A DNA stretch of 64,000 bases from Metellina segmentata. Lineage: Eukaryota; Arthropoda; Arachnida; Araneae; Tetragnathidae. The position numbers and the translations under genes are program-made. Below are positions 23,290 through 34,146 of this stretch, in pieces (positions within the stretch are counted from its first letter, which is position 1; every line of letters begins with the position of its first letter). The stretch covers positions 58,067,359 to 58,131,358 of the forward strand of contig OX375877.1 in NCBI GenBank assembly GCA_947359465.1, read 5' to 3'. The notes under the pieces are model-generated. The model saw only the letters and a list, made by a program, of their open reading frames with translations, did no database searches and was not told the DNA's origin.

Positions 23290-23990
23290 AAAGCCTGGGG
23301 GCGGCTCTAAACAAGCCAGTCCATCACAACGAACGCATAAAAAACAGCGAAGTGCGCACGCGCAGAAGTGAAAAAGAAAGACTGATTCGTCTCTTCCGTC
23401 TTCTTAATGTCGGAAAGAGAAAAGAATGCTGCCCTGAGATGACTTTTTAAAACTCCAGAAAAGGTGCAGAGAAAGAATTATTCCTCCCCCCGTACACACA
23501 TACAAAGTTCTTTCAAGCGCATCTAAACCAGATCTTCCTCCAGCTATCTCATCCAGTGCACGAACTACTGCTACTTCATTTTACGTGACGTCGTCCAGCC
23601 TTGCGCAAGGATACGACCGGTTTGCGCAGCTGACGTCATCAGCCCGCTTCTGATTCGTCGAAGTTACCACAGCACTTCGAAGTTCGCAGCTGAGCGACAT
23701 AGTTCGTCTTTCGCTCGCCGACGGGAGATGACGGCCGAAAGTTTTGGTTCTTCCCAGTCGTCCTCTGTCGCGCATGCGCCGTAGGCATTGTTGTTGTGGC
23801 CCCGAGAGAGGAAGGCAACAGTTCGACTTTGCCTTGGTCGGCGGAGATCTTTGGAATTCTGATAGGGCGTGTCTTTTCTGTTGCAAATAAGGAATCGCTC
23901 TCTTTAAATTGATTGTGATTTACTCCTGGATTGAAAAACTGCATTTCCTGGAATTTCACAATTCTGCATTCTTTGCAGAGCAACTTGAAT
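23290..23990. promoter_or_regulatory. CpG-containing island with CRE-like and NRF1-like sites, candidate promoter
   Basis: This 700-bp block is clearly richer in GC and CpG than its neighbours. It contains the full CRE palindrome TGACGTCA (23631-23638), a second GTGACGTC (23585-23592), the NRF1-type palindrome GCGCATGCGC (23770-23779) and a related TGCGCACGCGCA (23353-23364). Such sites cluster in TATA-less animal promoters. Two overlapping minus-strand frames (101 and 114 codons) lie here but match nothing, and no convincing downstream exon or splice donor is visible. A GC-rich repeat is the alternative. Confidence 0.4.
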
Positions 23991-24221
23991 TGTAGAAACG
24001 ATTTAGTGCCACTTAAAAGATGATTATGATTCGATGTGACGGCAGATTATTATTTAAATTGGAAGTTTTGATTTCGATCTGTTTATGGAATGCTTCGAAA
24101 GCATGTTTGGGCATAAGTTTTCCTTGTCAATGTGTTACTGAAGCTTTATCTTCTCTCTTGGTAATTTTTTCAGTTCATTCTTGCCAAATTTAAATAAAAT
24201 CGCAAAAATTATTTTCTTTTT

Positions 24222-24723
24222 TGTCAGTTGCATGAAAGAAATGTGATATTTTTTTGTTATCCAAATTAATTTTAGCTTGGTACTGAATAGTTGTCTTGTG
24301 GTTTAAAGGAAAACAAATTCGCAATTTTATGAGGTCACAGATGAGTTTTTGAAGTTAACTTTATTTTCTATGTAGATTATCAAAAGCTATTCTACGCACT
24401 TGTTTAAAAATTTGATTTGTCAGTTGCATGAAAAGAAATGCAATATATTTTTTTTTTGTTATCCAAATGTTCTATGTAGATTATCAAAACCTATTCTACG
24501 CACTTGTTTACAAATTTTGATTTGTCAGTTGCATGAAAGAAATGCAATATTTTTTTTTGTTATCCAAATTAATTTTAGTTTGGTACTGAATAGTTGTATT
24601 GTGGTTTAAAAGAAAGGAAAAAAAATTCGCAATTTTATGAGGTCACAAACGAGTTTTTAAAGTTAACTTTATTTTTTATGTAGATTATCAAAGCTATTCT
24701 ACGCACTTGTTTACAAATTTTGA
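24222..24723. repeat. Tandem duplication, three units, the middle one shortened
   Basis: Unit 1 (24222-24412) and unit 3 (24523-24723) share TTTGTCAGTTGCATGAAAG, TTGTTATCCAAATTAATTTT, GGTACTGAATAGTTGT and GTAGATTATCAAA...CTATTCTACGCACTTG. The middle unit (24413-24522) lacks the internal 90 bp, as after a deletion between two GTTATCCAAAT/TTCTATGTAGA points. Confidence 0.9.
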
Positions 24724-25849
24724 TAATTTAAAGTTTCACCAAGAAAAAAAGCTGGAAACAAATAATCGAAATTCATTTCGTCTGCTAATAACTCGATGGT
24801 AATGAAGCGAAGATTATTTCTTATGAAACACTACTTATTCTTAATTTTGGTTGTATTTTGTGCAAATACTTATATACCCAAATTCTTTGTAAATTTTTAT
24901 TAGTCTATCATATTAAGTTTATTAGGATTAAAATTTGTAATGCATATATGGAAGAATAAGTAGTAGTTGGACTTCTACAATCAAAAACTACTATACTTAA
25001 AATTAACAATTGAAATAAAACGTCACATGAGGAAAAAAAAGCATACTTATTGTACAAATTTCTTGAAAATTCATTTTTTTTTAATTTTTTACGGTGTATT
25101 CCTAAAAAATGATGAATTTAAAACCATGTCAAAAACTATTATGCACACGATTTCGTTAAATATTTCACGAATGCTACAAAGTTTACTCATTGAGGTTGTT
25201 ATTCAGTAAATAATCAATCACTTTTCTCAAATTATATAGACTATCAAGACAAAATGAACCAATCAAGAGAACAAAGGAAATGCACTATATTGCTTGAGAA
25301 CATTAATTATAAGTTCGTTTTTCAGTTTAAAATTTAACTCTCCCTTATTAAAGCATTGGAACAATTTCTATTTTTAACACTTCATGAACACATAATGCAC
25401 AAAAGAGCGGAAAATGAAACTCGAGCAATACAGTTTCTTTAATAGTAGAGAGGTAACTTTTTTTAATATTCTGAAGAAATAAAAGCATTTTACCTTCATA
25501 AAACACTTTCGTATTTGAGAGCCAAGTTTGAGAAGCAACAATAAAATCGAAGATTGTTTGCTACGAGAAGGTAATAAAGGATATTTTAACACCTGGCAAA
25601 ATTATTCTGAATCAGATTTCGAGACCCATATCCTAAATAAAAACTCATCATCCCAAATGCGTCCACGACGCTACATACATATAACTAGATAAATTTTTTT
25701 GTTAACCTTTTATTATTTAAATTCCATCAATAATATATTTTCAACTTAAATGAAGCAACTGAGTGTTACATAAAACAAATTCAACTGTCTCCATATGATA
25801 CCAAGAGGGGCGTTTTTCTTCAATGTTCTATATGATGGAACGTACTTCC
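24724..25849. other. AT-rich DNA, nothing recognised
   Basis: No coding or structural signal seen. Confidence 0.5.
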
Positions 25850-26285
25850 TGAGCGTTTCCGGAAATGACGTCACTAGGCTTGTTTCCGTACGTCTACAAT
25901 AGAAATTCCTAAGACTGAATTTCAAATTGGCATGTTAGTTAATGTGACAACGAAAGGAAAGTTAAAGTACAAAACGACGATAAACTACATTATAAGGAAA
26001 CCTCGATATGTATCATGTGAGAGCATTTGGATAGCATGATGTAAAAGCTCTCTCCGTCAACCATTTGATTAGTTTTTGCTCTGAAAATTCCTCTTCATGT
26101 CGTACTTTTCAGAAAACGCACAGTTACAACACAAAAATAAATACTAGTATGCGCTTGAAAGGAAAACAAATGTTATTAGTCTTTTCGAGAAATGAGAGGT
26201 TTTTTCCAAGCTAAATATAGATGCGTCAGTGTTTCTGCAGCAATAGTATTTCCTGTGTGTATTATGAACGTGACGTCACGTAAAA
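25850..26285 (+). repeat. Interspersed repeat family D, copy 1, with CRE palindromes
   Basis: Related to 57740-58440 and in part to 27540-27710. Shared words include GTTAGTTAA, AACGACGATAAA, TACATT, GTGAGAGCA/GTGAGAGAA, CAAGCTAAATATAG and GTATTTCCTGTG. TGACGTCA occurs twice in this copy (25866-25873 and 26271-26278, the latter within CGTGACGTCACG). Class unknown. Confidence 0.55.
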
Positions 26286-27539
26286 CCTTAGATACAAAAT
26301 CAGTATTCTAAAATAAACTAACAAAAGTTATTATTACAGTAATCCCTATATAATAATGTGTAATTTTATTTGAATGATTGGAATTTTCGCTCTTTTTATT
26401 ATTGTCCTGCTATGAAGTATAACTTTACAAACAGCAGAAGAAATCTCAATTGGTTTCTCTAGAATTGAGAGTTTGAAGGTATTTTGTTTTGAGCAGATTT
26501 CCTAAACTGAACTGGTGAAAAGATATAAGGTTCTCCAAAGTGGGAAAGAGGAATAATTTATTTTCAAAGATGTATTACAGAATTTTTATTTATTAGTTTA
26601 ACAGATAGTAAACCAACGATTTTGTTTGAAACTTGTAGATTTATATATTTCAAAATAATTTTTTTTTAATTTAATGAACAATTTGCATTTAATTTGTAAT
26701 GAAACAGTTGTTCTCAACACTCGTTTTCCTTGGTACATCGAAATTATATCTTGTCCCTCATGAATTTATTTAAGGGTAACTATTTTAATTTAATTTCACT
26801 AATATACCAAATCACAAAAAAAAGATCAAATACTGTCAGAATCGAACAATTATGGATTTTAACAAGACGTTATATCTTTGAAAGGGGTTAGTTTTCCCTT
26901 CAAAACGCGTTCATACAAAATTTGTACAAAGACATAAAAAAACATTGGCATACAGCTAGTCTAAGAATTATTAACAAGAAAAGTTCTAACGTTAATAAGT
27001 ACACAAATTCTAAATATATCTTTAAAGATGTTATCATATCTAGCCATCAAAAGAATAAAAACAAGAATAATTAAGTTGCGAATGATTCTTGTTCTTCGTG
27101 AGCCAAAATATCAATGCGCCACGCAAACGATAATAGTTTGGCTTTCAGGCAAGAGTAAAATAATTCTTTAAAGCGATAGAATTTTAAATATCAGATCGCA
27201 CACTTAAAACAATATCTTCCTTTCGTTAGTCATTAATGCTCGCCCTACCGATTTCGGGAATTCTCGAAAATGTGACTGGTCGAAGTCAGCGTTGCGCAAC
27301 TGTAACGGAACTTATTTGGCTAAGAACCTGACTTAGCAGGAAAGAAACATTTCCAGTTTTGCATCAGTCTTCCAATGTGAACACGTTGGATTTAGTCGCA
27401 TCTGGATGATTTAGTTATGTTTCTTTTTTGGATTCAGGCCTTCATCATATTTAAGTTGAGGTCAATTAAAAGTAACATTCGATTATCCAATTTCGGATAT
27501 TTCAGTGAGTGAAGATCAGAACTGGCATTCCTGAGACAG
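26286..27539. other. AT-rich DNA, nothing recognised
   Basis: No coding or structural signal seen. Confidence 0.45.
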
Positions 27540-27710
27540 ATATAATTTTATGCAGCTCGGCAAGTCACAAAAAGTGCCACAGAACGATGAAAATGAAACA
27601 AATAGAAAGCTATGAGAGACATTTTCTGTCAAGCTAAATATAGGGGCGGTAGTATTTCTGCGGGGTACGTATTTCCTGTGCATATTTCGCATATTTTTCG
27701 AATTCCCTTC
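27540..27710 (+). repeat. Interspersed repeat family D, partial copy
   Basis: Shares GAGACATTTTCTGTCAAGCT with AAATATAG, TAGTATTTCTGC and GTATTTCCTGTG with the end of copy 1 (26190-26265). Confidence 0.45.
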
Positions 27711-27780
27711 AGCGGTTTGCCGATAAAAATTCCAAAATATGAATTCCGACTTAATATGAAGGTTGATTGAGTCGACTAAG

Positions 27781-28506
27781 CTAGGCCTTCACTTGCGATT
27801 TCTAGTCTCGCGATGTTTCAATCACAAAAACAAAACTCCTTGTTTCAAATACAAGTGTATAAACTTGCGACTAAAAAATCGTAGCGATTAAAAAGTTGCA
27901 ACCGGTCCTATTTTAACTCTACCCAATGAATCACAAATTTAGGCATGGACGTGCACCCACATGAGATAGTTTAGTCGCACGTTTTCCTAGGTCAGTTCTT
28001 CTTATACATTAAATTATGTTTTTTGTTCGCGTAATTCAAGTTTCTATCTTTTTGGTCGTTGAAGATAGAGTAAAAATTTCAACGGATTTGAAAGCTCCGG
28101 AAAATTTTACACCAGATCGATACCTTAAATCTGATTTTCTTTAAATAAATAATTCATTATTTAATAAATTAATAAACAATCGAATGGTAAATAATTAAAT
28201 AATAAATCTGTTTTGGTATCGATCTGGCGTAGAGTTTTACGCTGATTTGAAATCCGTTGAAATTTTTACTCTGTCTTCAACGATCGCAAAGATAGAAACT
28301 TGAATTAGGGGAATAAAAAACATAATTTGATGTATGATAAAACTCGCTTTGAAGCAGAACAGCGATCACACAATGAGCTTCAGTGACATCCATTGGAAAA
28401 CTGTTCTAATTCAGCGATTTATCTATCGCAGTGTGTGCACCTTGTAGATTTTCTGCGACAGCGATTTTTTGGTCGCCGCGACTAGAAATCACAAGTGGAG
28501 GACTAG
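27781..28506. mobile_element. Foldback element, arms of about 300 bp
   Basis: Outer ends are inverted: CTAGGCCTTCACTTGCGATT on the left against AATCACAAGTGGAGGACTAG on the right. The inner arms are also inverted: GTAATTCAAGTTTCTATC (28033), TAGAGTAAAAATTTCAACGG and ACCAGATCGATACC on the left, against GGTATCGATCTGGCG, AAATTTTTACTCTG and GATAGAAACTTGAATTA on the right. Only about 60 bp near 28145-28205 are unpaired. The inner arm also occurs singly at 17095-17195 and 41165-41235. A CTA at both ends could be a 3-bp target duplication. No coding capacity. Confidence 0.8.
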
Positions 28507-28578
28507 CATGAACTCCACAAAATGGCTACAAAACGGCGAAAAACTGTACTTAAAGGTAACCCTAATATCTATCATGAG

Positions 28579-29238
28579 CAGTGCTAAAATCATAAATAAA
28601 TCAGAGGATATACCATGGGGGACCCTGCACTAGTATAGGCAGGGCCCCTTGGTATACCCTCTGATGGTACACTTTTTGTATGGTACACTCTGATACCCGC
28701 AGAATTTCTTCCATGGAGAGGAGAAACATGTACTTACAAAATGGTAATATTTCAATTGTTCTTAAAAGAGGGTTTAATTTTTATGGAACTTGGGCGTTTT
28801 CATTGGTCCCTCAAACCCAGAATAGTACACATTTCATATATACCAAAACGTCAACAGATCTTTTTACCTCCTTTTCTACTCTGCGAATATCCCCTGTATT
28901 TATATTTTCTGGATCAAGCATGGATATATCCTTCAAAAGTTGACAATTTTCTTCATTAACATCAGAACAAAGTCTGAATTTCATTCTATCGACAATACTT
29001 TGAATGAATTGCATTTGATTAATAGGTACAATTTTGGAATTATGTACCAAGATGATATCTTGAAATAGAAACTTTTCTTTTGCTTCTACAGCTATCTGCG
29101 TTTCACGTGATGTTTCGCGCGATGTTTTCTAGGAAAAACAAAGCTGTGTTAGTAGTTTTTAATAAAAAGCAGAGGGTATACTGAATTTGCTGGAAAAACC
29201 AGAGTGTATACTGCCGTATACCCTCCACTACAGCCCTG
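28579..29238 (-). mobile_element. hAT deletion derivative with exact 8-bp target duplication
   Basis: The ends are CAGTGCTAAAATC (left) and CCACTACAGCCCTG (right; CAGGGCTGTAGTGG on the other strand). They are flanked by identical ATCATGAG octamers at 28571-28578 and 29239-29246. A 660-bp length is far too short for an autonomous hAT element. The interior keeps one transposase-like exon on the minus strand, so this is an internally deleted copy and not a MITE built of unrelated filler. GTATACCCTC words near both ends form the subterminal repeats. Confidence 0.88.
28811..29130 (-). pseudogene. hAT-like transposase exon fragment
   Basis: A minus-strand frame of about 105 codons runs without stops from an acceptor-like TTTTTCCTAG at 29130. 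It includes IAVEAKEKFLFQDIILVH, then FIQSIVDRMKFRLCSD, NCQLLKDISMLDPENI and RRVEKEVKRSVD. The FIQSIV...R.....LLKD...LDPE pattern resembles the late region of ZNF862-like hAT transposases. A GAGGTAAAAAG at about 28870 could be its splice donor. Since it lies within the hAT termini at 28579-29238, it is most simply the remaining piece of that element's own transposase. The catalytic residues and dimerisation region are absent. Confidence 0.55.
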
Positions 29239-29499
29239 ATCATGAGATTATTTAGGTAACATAACTCAAAATATTCACTTTCCGTTTGCTTTTTGTTTTT
29301 TTTCTCTGAAAACTTCTCTTACATTGTCGACTTAAGGGGACCAATCCACAAAGCACTTTCAAAATTCCGATTTTTTTTAAAATAAATTTAAATAAGTGTT
29401 TCTACACAATTCTGTTTAACATGATATATTATTTATGAGGATACGTTGTGTAGAAGTATTAAAAATAATTTTTAGAAAAATACCTGTACGTACCTAAAG

Positions 29500-29654
29500 C
29501 AGGGCTCGAAATACCCGGGTGCACTGTGCACATGAAAATATAATTGTGCACCTAATTTTTCCCCACTAGGTGCACGCAGCGCACCTTGTGCTCCTAAGTT
29601 AAAAACTTAGGTGCACAAGGTGCACCTGTATTAAAAAATCTATTTCGAGGCCTG
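29500..29654. mobile_element. 155-bp hAT MITE with exact 8-bp target duplication
   Basis: The termini CAGGGCTCGAAATA and TATTTCGAGGCCTG are inverted with one mismatch. Flanks are identical ACCTAAAG octamers (29492-29499 and 29655-29662). The interior is itself a hairpin around AGGTGCAC words: CCTAAGTTAAAAACTTAGG lies at its centre and AGGTGCACAAGGTGCACCT lies beside it. Confidence 0.92.
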
Positions 29655-29662
29655 ACCTAAAG

Positions 29663-32600
29663 TAAGGTCAATTTATTCTTTAAACATCAATATCTCAAAA
29701 TGTGTATTTTTTCCATAAAGGAACATTTTTCAAAGTCTACTCAAGCAAATGTAAAAAGAATTGGGTTACAAGTGTAACAACCTATAACGTATTTTAACAC
29801 TGGCATTTTTTTTCTATCTGCTCAGAAAAGTTCATTTTGACTGTTAAAAAGGTTAAAATTAGTCCTTTTAAAAAAAAGTTAAGAAAAAATATCTCAAAAC
29901 ATTAAATTTTAAGTTTGTTAAAAATTCCTGTATTAAAGTGTTTAAAAGTGTCTTCATAACCTATATAAAAAATTCAAATCAATGCACATAAAAGATTCTG
30001 AGAAAATGTTACTTAAAATATGACCATTATTTCCGCGCGACTGGATTGGATTGGAATACGCAGACGGACACACTGCTTCACCTGTGCGGTTTCAGCTATA
30101 TAATCCGCCTTACTGAGGAGACGCGACTGTAGCATCGCGTTGGAGACTGCTGCATATATGGGACTGCTGCATATATGGGACTGCTTGAAGGTTAGTGAAT
30201 GGAACCCCTTTTCAAGAGCGCGTCGGTGGCCGTGCGACAATATATTATTAAAAAGTTTTTGTAAAGTAAAAAATGATGTATTGGAGATAAAACGTAAATC
30301 AAAAGCAGATTCGAAAAGTAAAAACAGAAACTTCAAACACTTACAAATCAAGAATATTAGTATTGATATTCCTACCTCTTTATTTCCTGATAAATATGAT
30401 ACATATGGTTTTTTTATGGGAAAATTATCTTCCTAAATCATTTAACATTTGGGGGGCAATTATATAAAATACAACAAATTGCATGTATGAGGATTTAAAA
30501 AAAAACAGACAGTAATTCTATATATCATCATACGAAATTAATGTAATTAAAAATTAAGTAAGTTTGATTAGATTAAGTAAAACAAAATATATGTAAGTAC
30601 TCTAAGTTGATCGATTTAAAAATTCAGTAAATTTTAAGTAATTTGTTAAGATTTATTATTTTTTTACATAGAATTGTCGTACTCATTCCTATGTATCATT
30701 TTGTTACATGGTAGAATGCAGTTTCATGTACTTGAAAGTCAAGCATAAATTACCATATGATGCTTAGTGGAAAAGTAATATTTAGTGGGAGTCGTATATA
30801 CATATTCAGCTCTTGTTTAAAGAACAATACATTAAAAATAAAATTGCCTTTAATAAAACCTGTATCCTTATACAATTAATTCATTTATTAGAAAATTATT
30901 TTTATCGATAATCTAGTACTTGTAGTGGAATGTATGCAAATTATGTATGGTATAAAGAACTAAAAATGAAATGACAAATTATAAGTTGTTTTAAGTATAT
31001 ATAATTAAACTTACTTTCTGTTCAAAGCACTTTTCTTATTCATTGTCACTTCTTATATAATTATATATTGCAGTTGTCATGTGTTTAAACTCATAACTGA
31101 CGAATTATAATAATTAAATATAAATTTTAATGACACTCTATGTAATTTGTAGTACTTAATGTGAATCCTCATATATTCATTATTTGTTTAAAGGATAATA
31201 AAAATATTATAACTATATAAGTGAAGAAATATCTATTTCATAATTTTCTTTTGAAATCTTTATGAATAAAATTTGAGTGTTTGTCATTTTTCATTTTGAA
31301 AATAAAGCCTTAGAATTAATTTTTATACTGATCATACCATAACAAACAACAAAGCATATTTCTTAGAATTTTGTGAAGAAAAGTGGGATAATTGTAGCAG
31401 TTTGCAAGTTATCAAATAAAAATTTTAATAATTTCCTTTCAGGTGTTACATTTTATAAGCTATGAAGCTATAGTTGGCGAATTATCTCCAGGTATCCTTT
31501 ACAAAATTTGCAGACTTAAAAAAAACAGACGATTTTTAAATTACATAAATTATGAATATTTTGTTGATTTAAACACGGAAATATATCTGTCGACATTAAG
31601 AAAACAAATGTATGTGTAATGCCAAAATCGCGGAGATCGTCAGCCCATATCCATGACGTCACAGAATCTTGGATTGGCCTATTGTTATATGAGCCGTTGC
31701 TGAAAGGAAAAAGTTCTGAATTTCAAGCCATGCGAAATTTGTAATTTTATCATTTTACCAACTCTGCATTACATTATGTATTCTAAACTTCATGCAAAGA
31801 AAAAATGACCCAGTTGACTTCACCAGACTAAATATCACTTCATAATTCTGGCCTAGGAAATCTATACAAGAATTCATAATCGGAAATTTTGAATTAGAGT
31901 GTGTTTCACTTAGTTATTCCCAATATTTGTGAGACCGCTGCTCCCCTTAGTTTCTTTTTTACATAAAATGAAGGCCCGCTCGCAACAAACCGACTTGTTA
32001 AGTTATTTTCCAATTATTTGAAGTTCGAGTATTAAATTATCATCTTTTAAATTTTGCATAATCATGAGTTTTTGTATATTTACGTCTTTGATAGGTGTGG
32101 CATATTGACAAGTATACAATTAAATTCAAATCAGTTATTAATCATTGGACCAATAAAATCGTGTATTCCATAGTAAGTTACTTAGATCGACATCATTAAA
32201 TTAATTTGTGTTGATTTTTTATTAATATACATCGTTCTGATTACTAAAAATTTATACTTGTTGTCTCAAACACCTCCCCCCCCCAATGTTAGATTTCTTA
32301 ACTTTAAAATTAAATCCCATTCCTATTATTCATTTGAAAATTAAAATCTGTTCGCATATTGCTATTACCAAATCACTAGAAATGTGAAGCGGAAATTTTA
32401 CACAGCTATCTGAACTTGCGAAAAAACACGGTATTTACAAAAAAAGATTCCTGAAATATGTAGAAGTGCCCTGATCTTCAATTTCTGTGGAATGTTTTTT
32501 GTTTGTATTTATTTTATTGCTGATTAGTCCCTGACCTTTGCTACACTGGTGTCATTTGTGTGTTCTGGATTGAGCTTTCTGGCGCATTCTATTATTATTC

Positions 32601-32894
32601 TCTTCGGAATAGTTCAACTAAAAATATTTATTCATAAAATTACATTTAAAAAAATGACAAATTCCAGGAGAACCTCTCATGGCTTGGTATAATTCATATC
32701 ATGGCAAGGTGCCAGTTCGGCTGTTGAAAAACACTGACTTGGAGTGTAGAATGGCTAACATAATTAAAGAAATTAATGTAGCACTTTGGGCGAACCTGAA
32801 TTACTTTTGTCAAGCCGAAATATCGTCATTTCTCACATAGCTCGTTAAACATACGTAAATGTTAATGTGAATATTCTATTTTATTCTCTGAATA
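29663..32894. other. Unassigned AT-rich DNA
   Basis: About 3.2 kb without recognisable genes. A small GC-richer part (30040-30240) contains a 17-bp direct repeat (GACTGCTGCATATATGG twice, 30146-30179). The rest is AT-rich with no structure that I can name. Confidence 0.45.
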
Positions 32895-33310
32895 TCTTTA
32901 TATAGAAATGCATAGCGCAACAGGTCTATTAACTCCATTGGTGAATCTCTGGAGGAGGTATGTCGTCATTAGCAAAACCACTAGCAGATCTTGATGAGTG
33001 AGGCATTTCGTCATAAGAAGAAAACTATCCAGAACCTCTTTATATAGAAATGCATAGCGCAACAGGTCTATTAACTCCCCTGGTAAATCTCTGGACGAGG
33101 TATGTCGTCATTAGCAAAATCACTAGCAGATCTTGATGAATGAGGCGTTTCTAGCAGATCTTGACGAATGAGGCATTTCTAGCAGATCTTGATGAATGAG
33201 GCATTTCTAGCAGATCTTGATGAGTGAGGCATTTCGTCATTAGAAGAAAACTATCCAGATCTTGATCTCATTATCATAAATACATTGGCTCTATCTTGAT
33301 AACCATATCG
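32895..33310. repeat. Tandem repeat: 142-bp unit twice, then a 28-bp unit four times
   Basis: Units starting TCTTTATATAGAAATGCATA at 32895 and 33037 are duplicated with few changes. Inside the second, the 28-bp unit CTAGCAGATCTTGATGAATG is amplified with starts at 33123, 33151, 33179 and 33207. The repeat ends with GTCATTAGAAG and CCAGATCTTGATCTC, shared with 15920-16105. Confidence 0.92.
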
Positions 33311-33401
33311 TCACTCAAAGTGTTAAAGGTCGTATGTAAAAAAAATGCCATTTTTCTGTTGTTGTTGCTATGTGTGACCTATTGTGATTCCCCCTTATGG
33401 C

Positions 33402-33586
33402 AAAATATCTTATGTTATCAGCTGATACGGTAACAGTTACAACCAAATAGATCTTATTACATAAAATGCTACATTCTTCTGTGTTTTTCCTTGTTCCCAA
33501 AATCTCTTATGTCATCAGATTATACAATAAAAGTTACAACCAAATGTATCTTATTACATAAAATGCTAGATTCTCTTGTGTTTGTG
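33402..33586. repeat. Direct tandem duplication, period about 97 bp
   Basis: Two copies share ATCTCTTATGT/ATATCTTATGT, AGTTACAACCAAAT and TCTTATTACATAAAATGCTA. Confidence 0.88.
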
Positions 33587-34077
33587 ATGTAATGAGTGAA
33601 ACGAGATTCGAATTATCAAAAATTGTTATATTCGAAATCGCCATAGAAATAACATTGAATATAAAACGATTGCCATACGCATCTCATTGTGTTACAAGTG
33701 TTGGTTAAAAATTAAATTTTCAATAATATTGTTTTACCAGTAAATTGCTCAAAAAACAACACCATGCGAAAGCAAAGCAAGTTGACAGATAGTGGTGGTA
33801 AAAGGTTTATACATGGCCTGTGATCACGCACCAACAGGTGATAAAAAAAATATATAAATTAAGTTTGTCCAAAATAAATAAATTTTGTTATGCACCCGTC
33901 GTATGACAAGCCATTTATCCTAATGTAATAGTAATAGAATAAAATCAAAAGGAAAATGATGAGATATTTTGATCTCATGAAAAATGCAGATTTTAGACGT
34001 AGGCCTTTTGCTTTTCGAGTGACGATATATCGTCAGAAGCAAAATTCGTCGGATCTTGATGGACAAGATTTGAATTT
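33587..34077. other. Unassigned, ends in repeat sequence used as the LINE target
   Basis: No gene. The last 70 bp (CGATATATCGTCAGAAGCAA, GTCGGATCTTGATGG) are weakly related to the CTCGTCATTAG repeats at 15920 and 32940. The CR1 3' end joins it at about 34078. Confidence 0.4.
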
Positions 34078-34105
34078 GCAATACAATACAAATACAAATA
34101 TTGAC

Positions 34106-34140
34106 GACCAGCTACAGGCTCGAGCCCAACAAGGCTGGTC
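34106..34140 (-). other. 3'-terminal stem-loop of the CR1 element
   Basis: GACCAGC (34106-34112) and GCTGGTC (34134-34140) form a perfect 7-bp stem about 30 bp before the TTTGTA-repeat end. A conserved 3' hairpin beside a short terminal repeat is the usual recognition structure for reverse transcriptase in this clade. Confidence 0.75.
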
Positions 34141-34146
34141 CTTTGT

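Noticed and set aside
23581..23983. Two minus-strand frames in the GC-rich island
   Set aside because: They overlap in different frames, have no recognised domain, and arise easily in GC-rich DNA with few stops.
33123..33234. Regular 28-bp repeats suggested a CRISPR array
   Set aside because: Units are contiguous with no spacers, and the context is eukaryotic.
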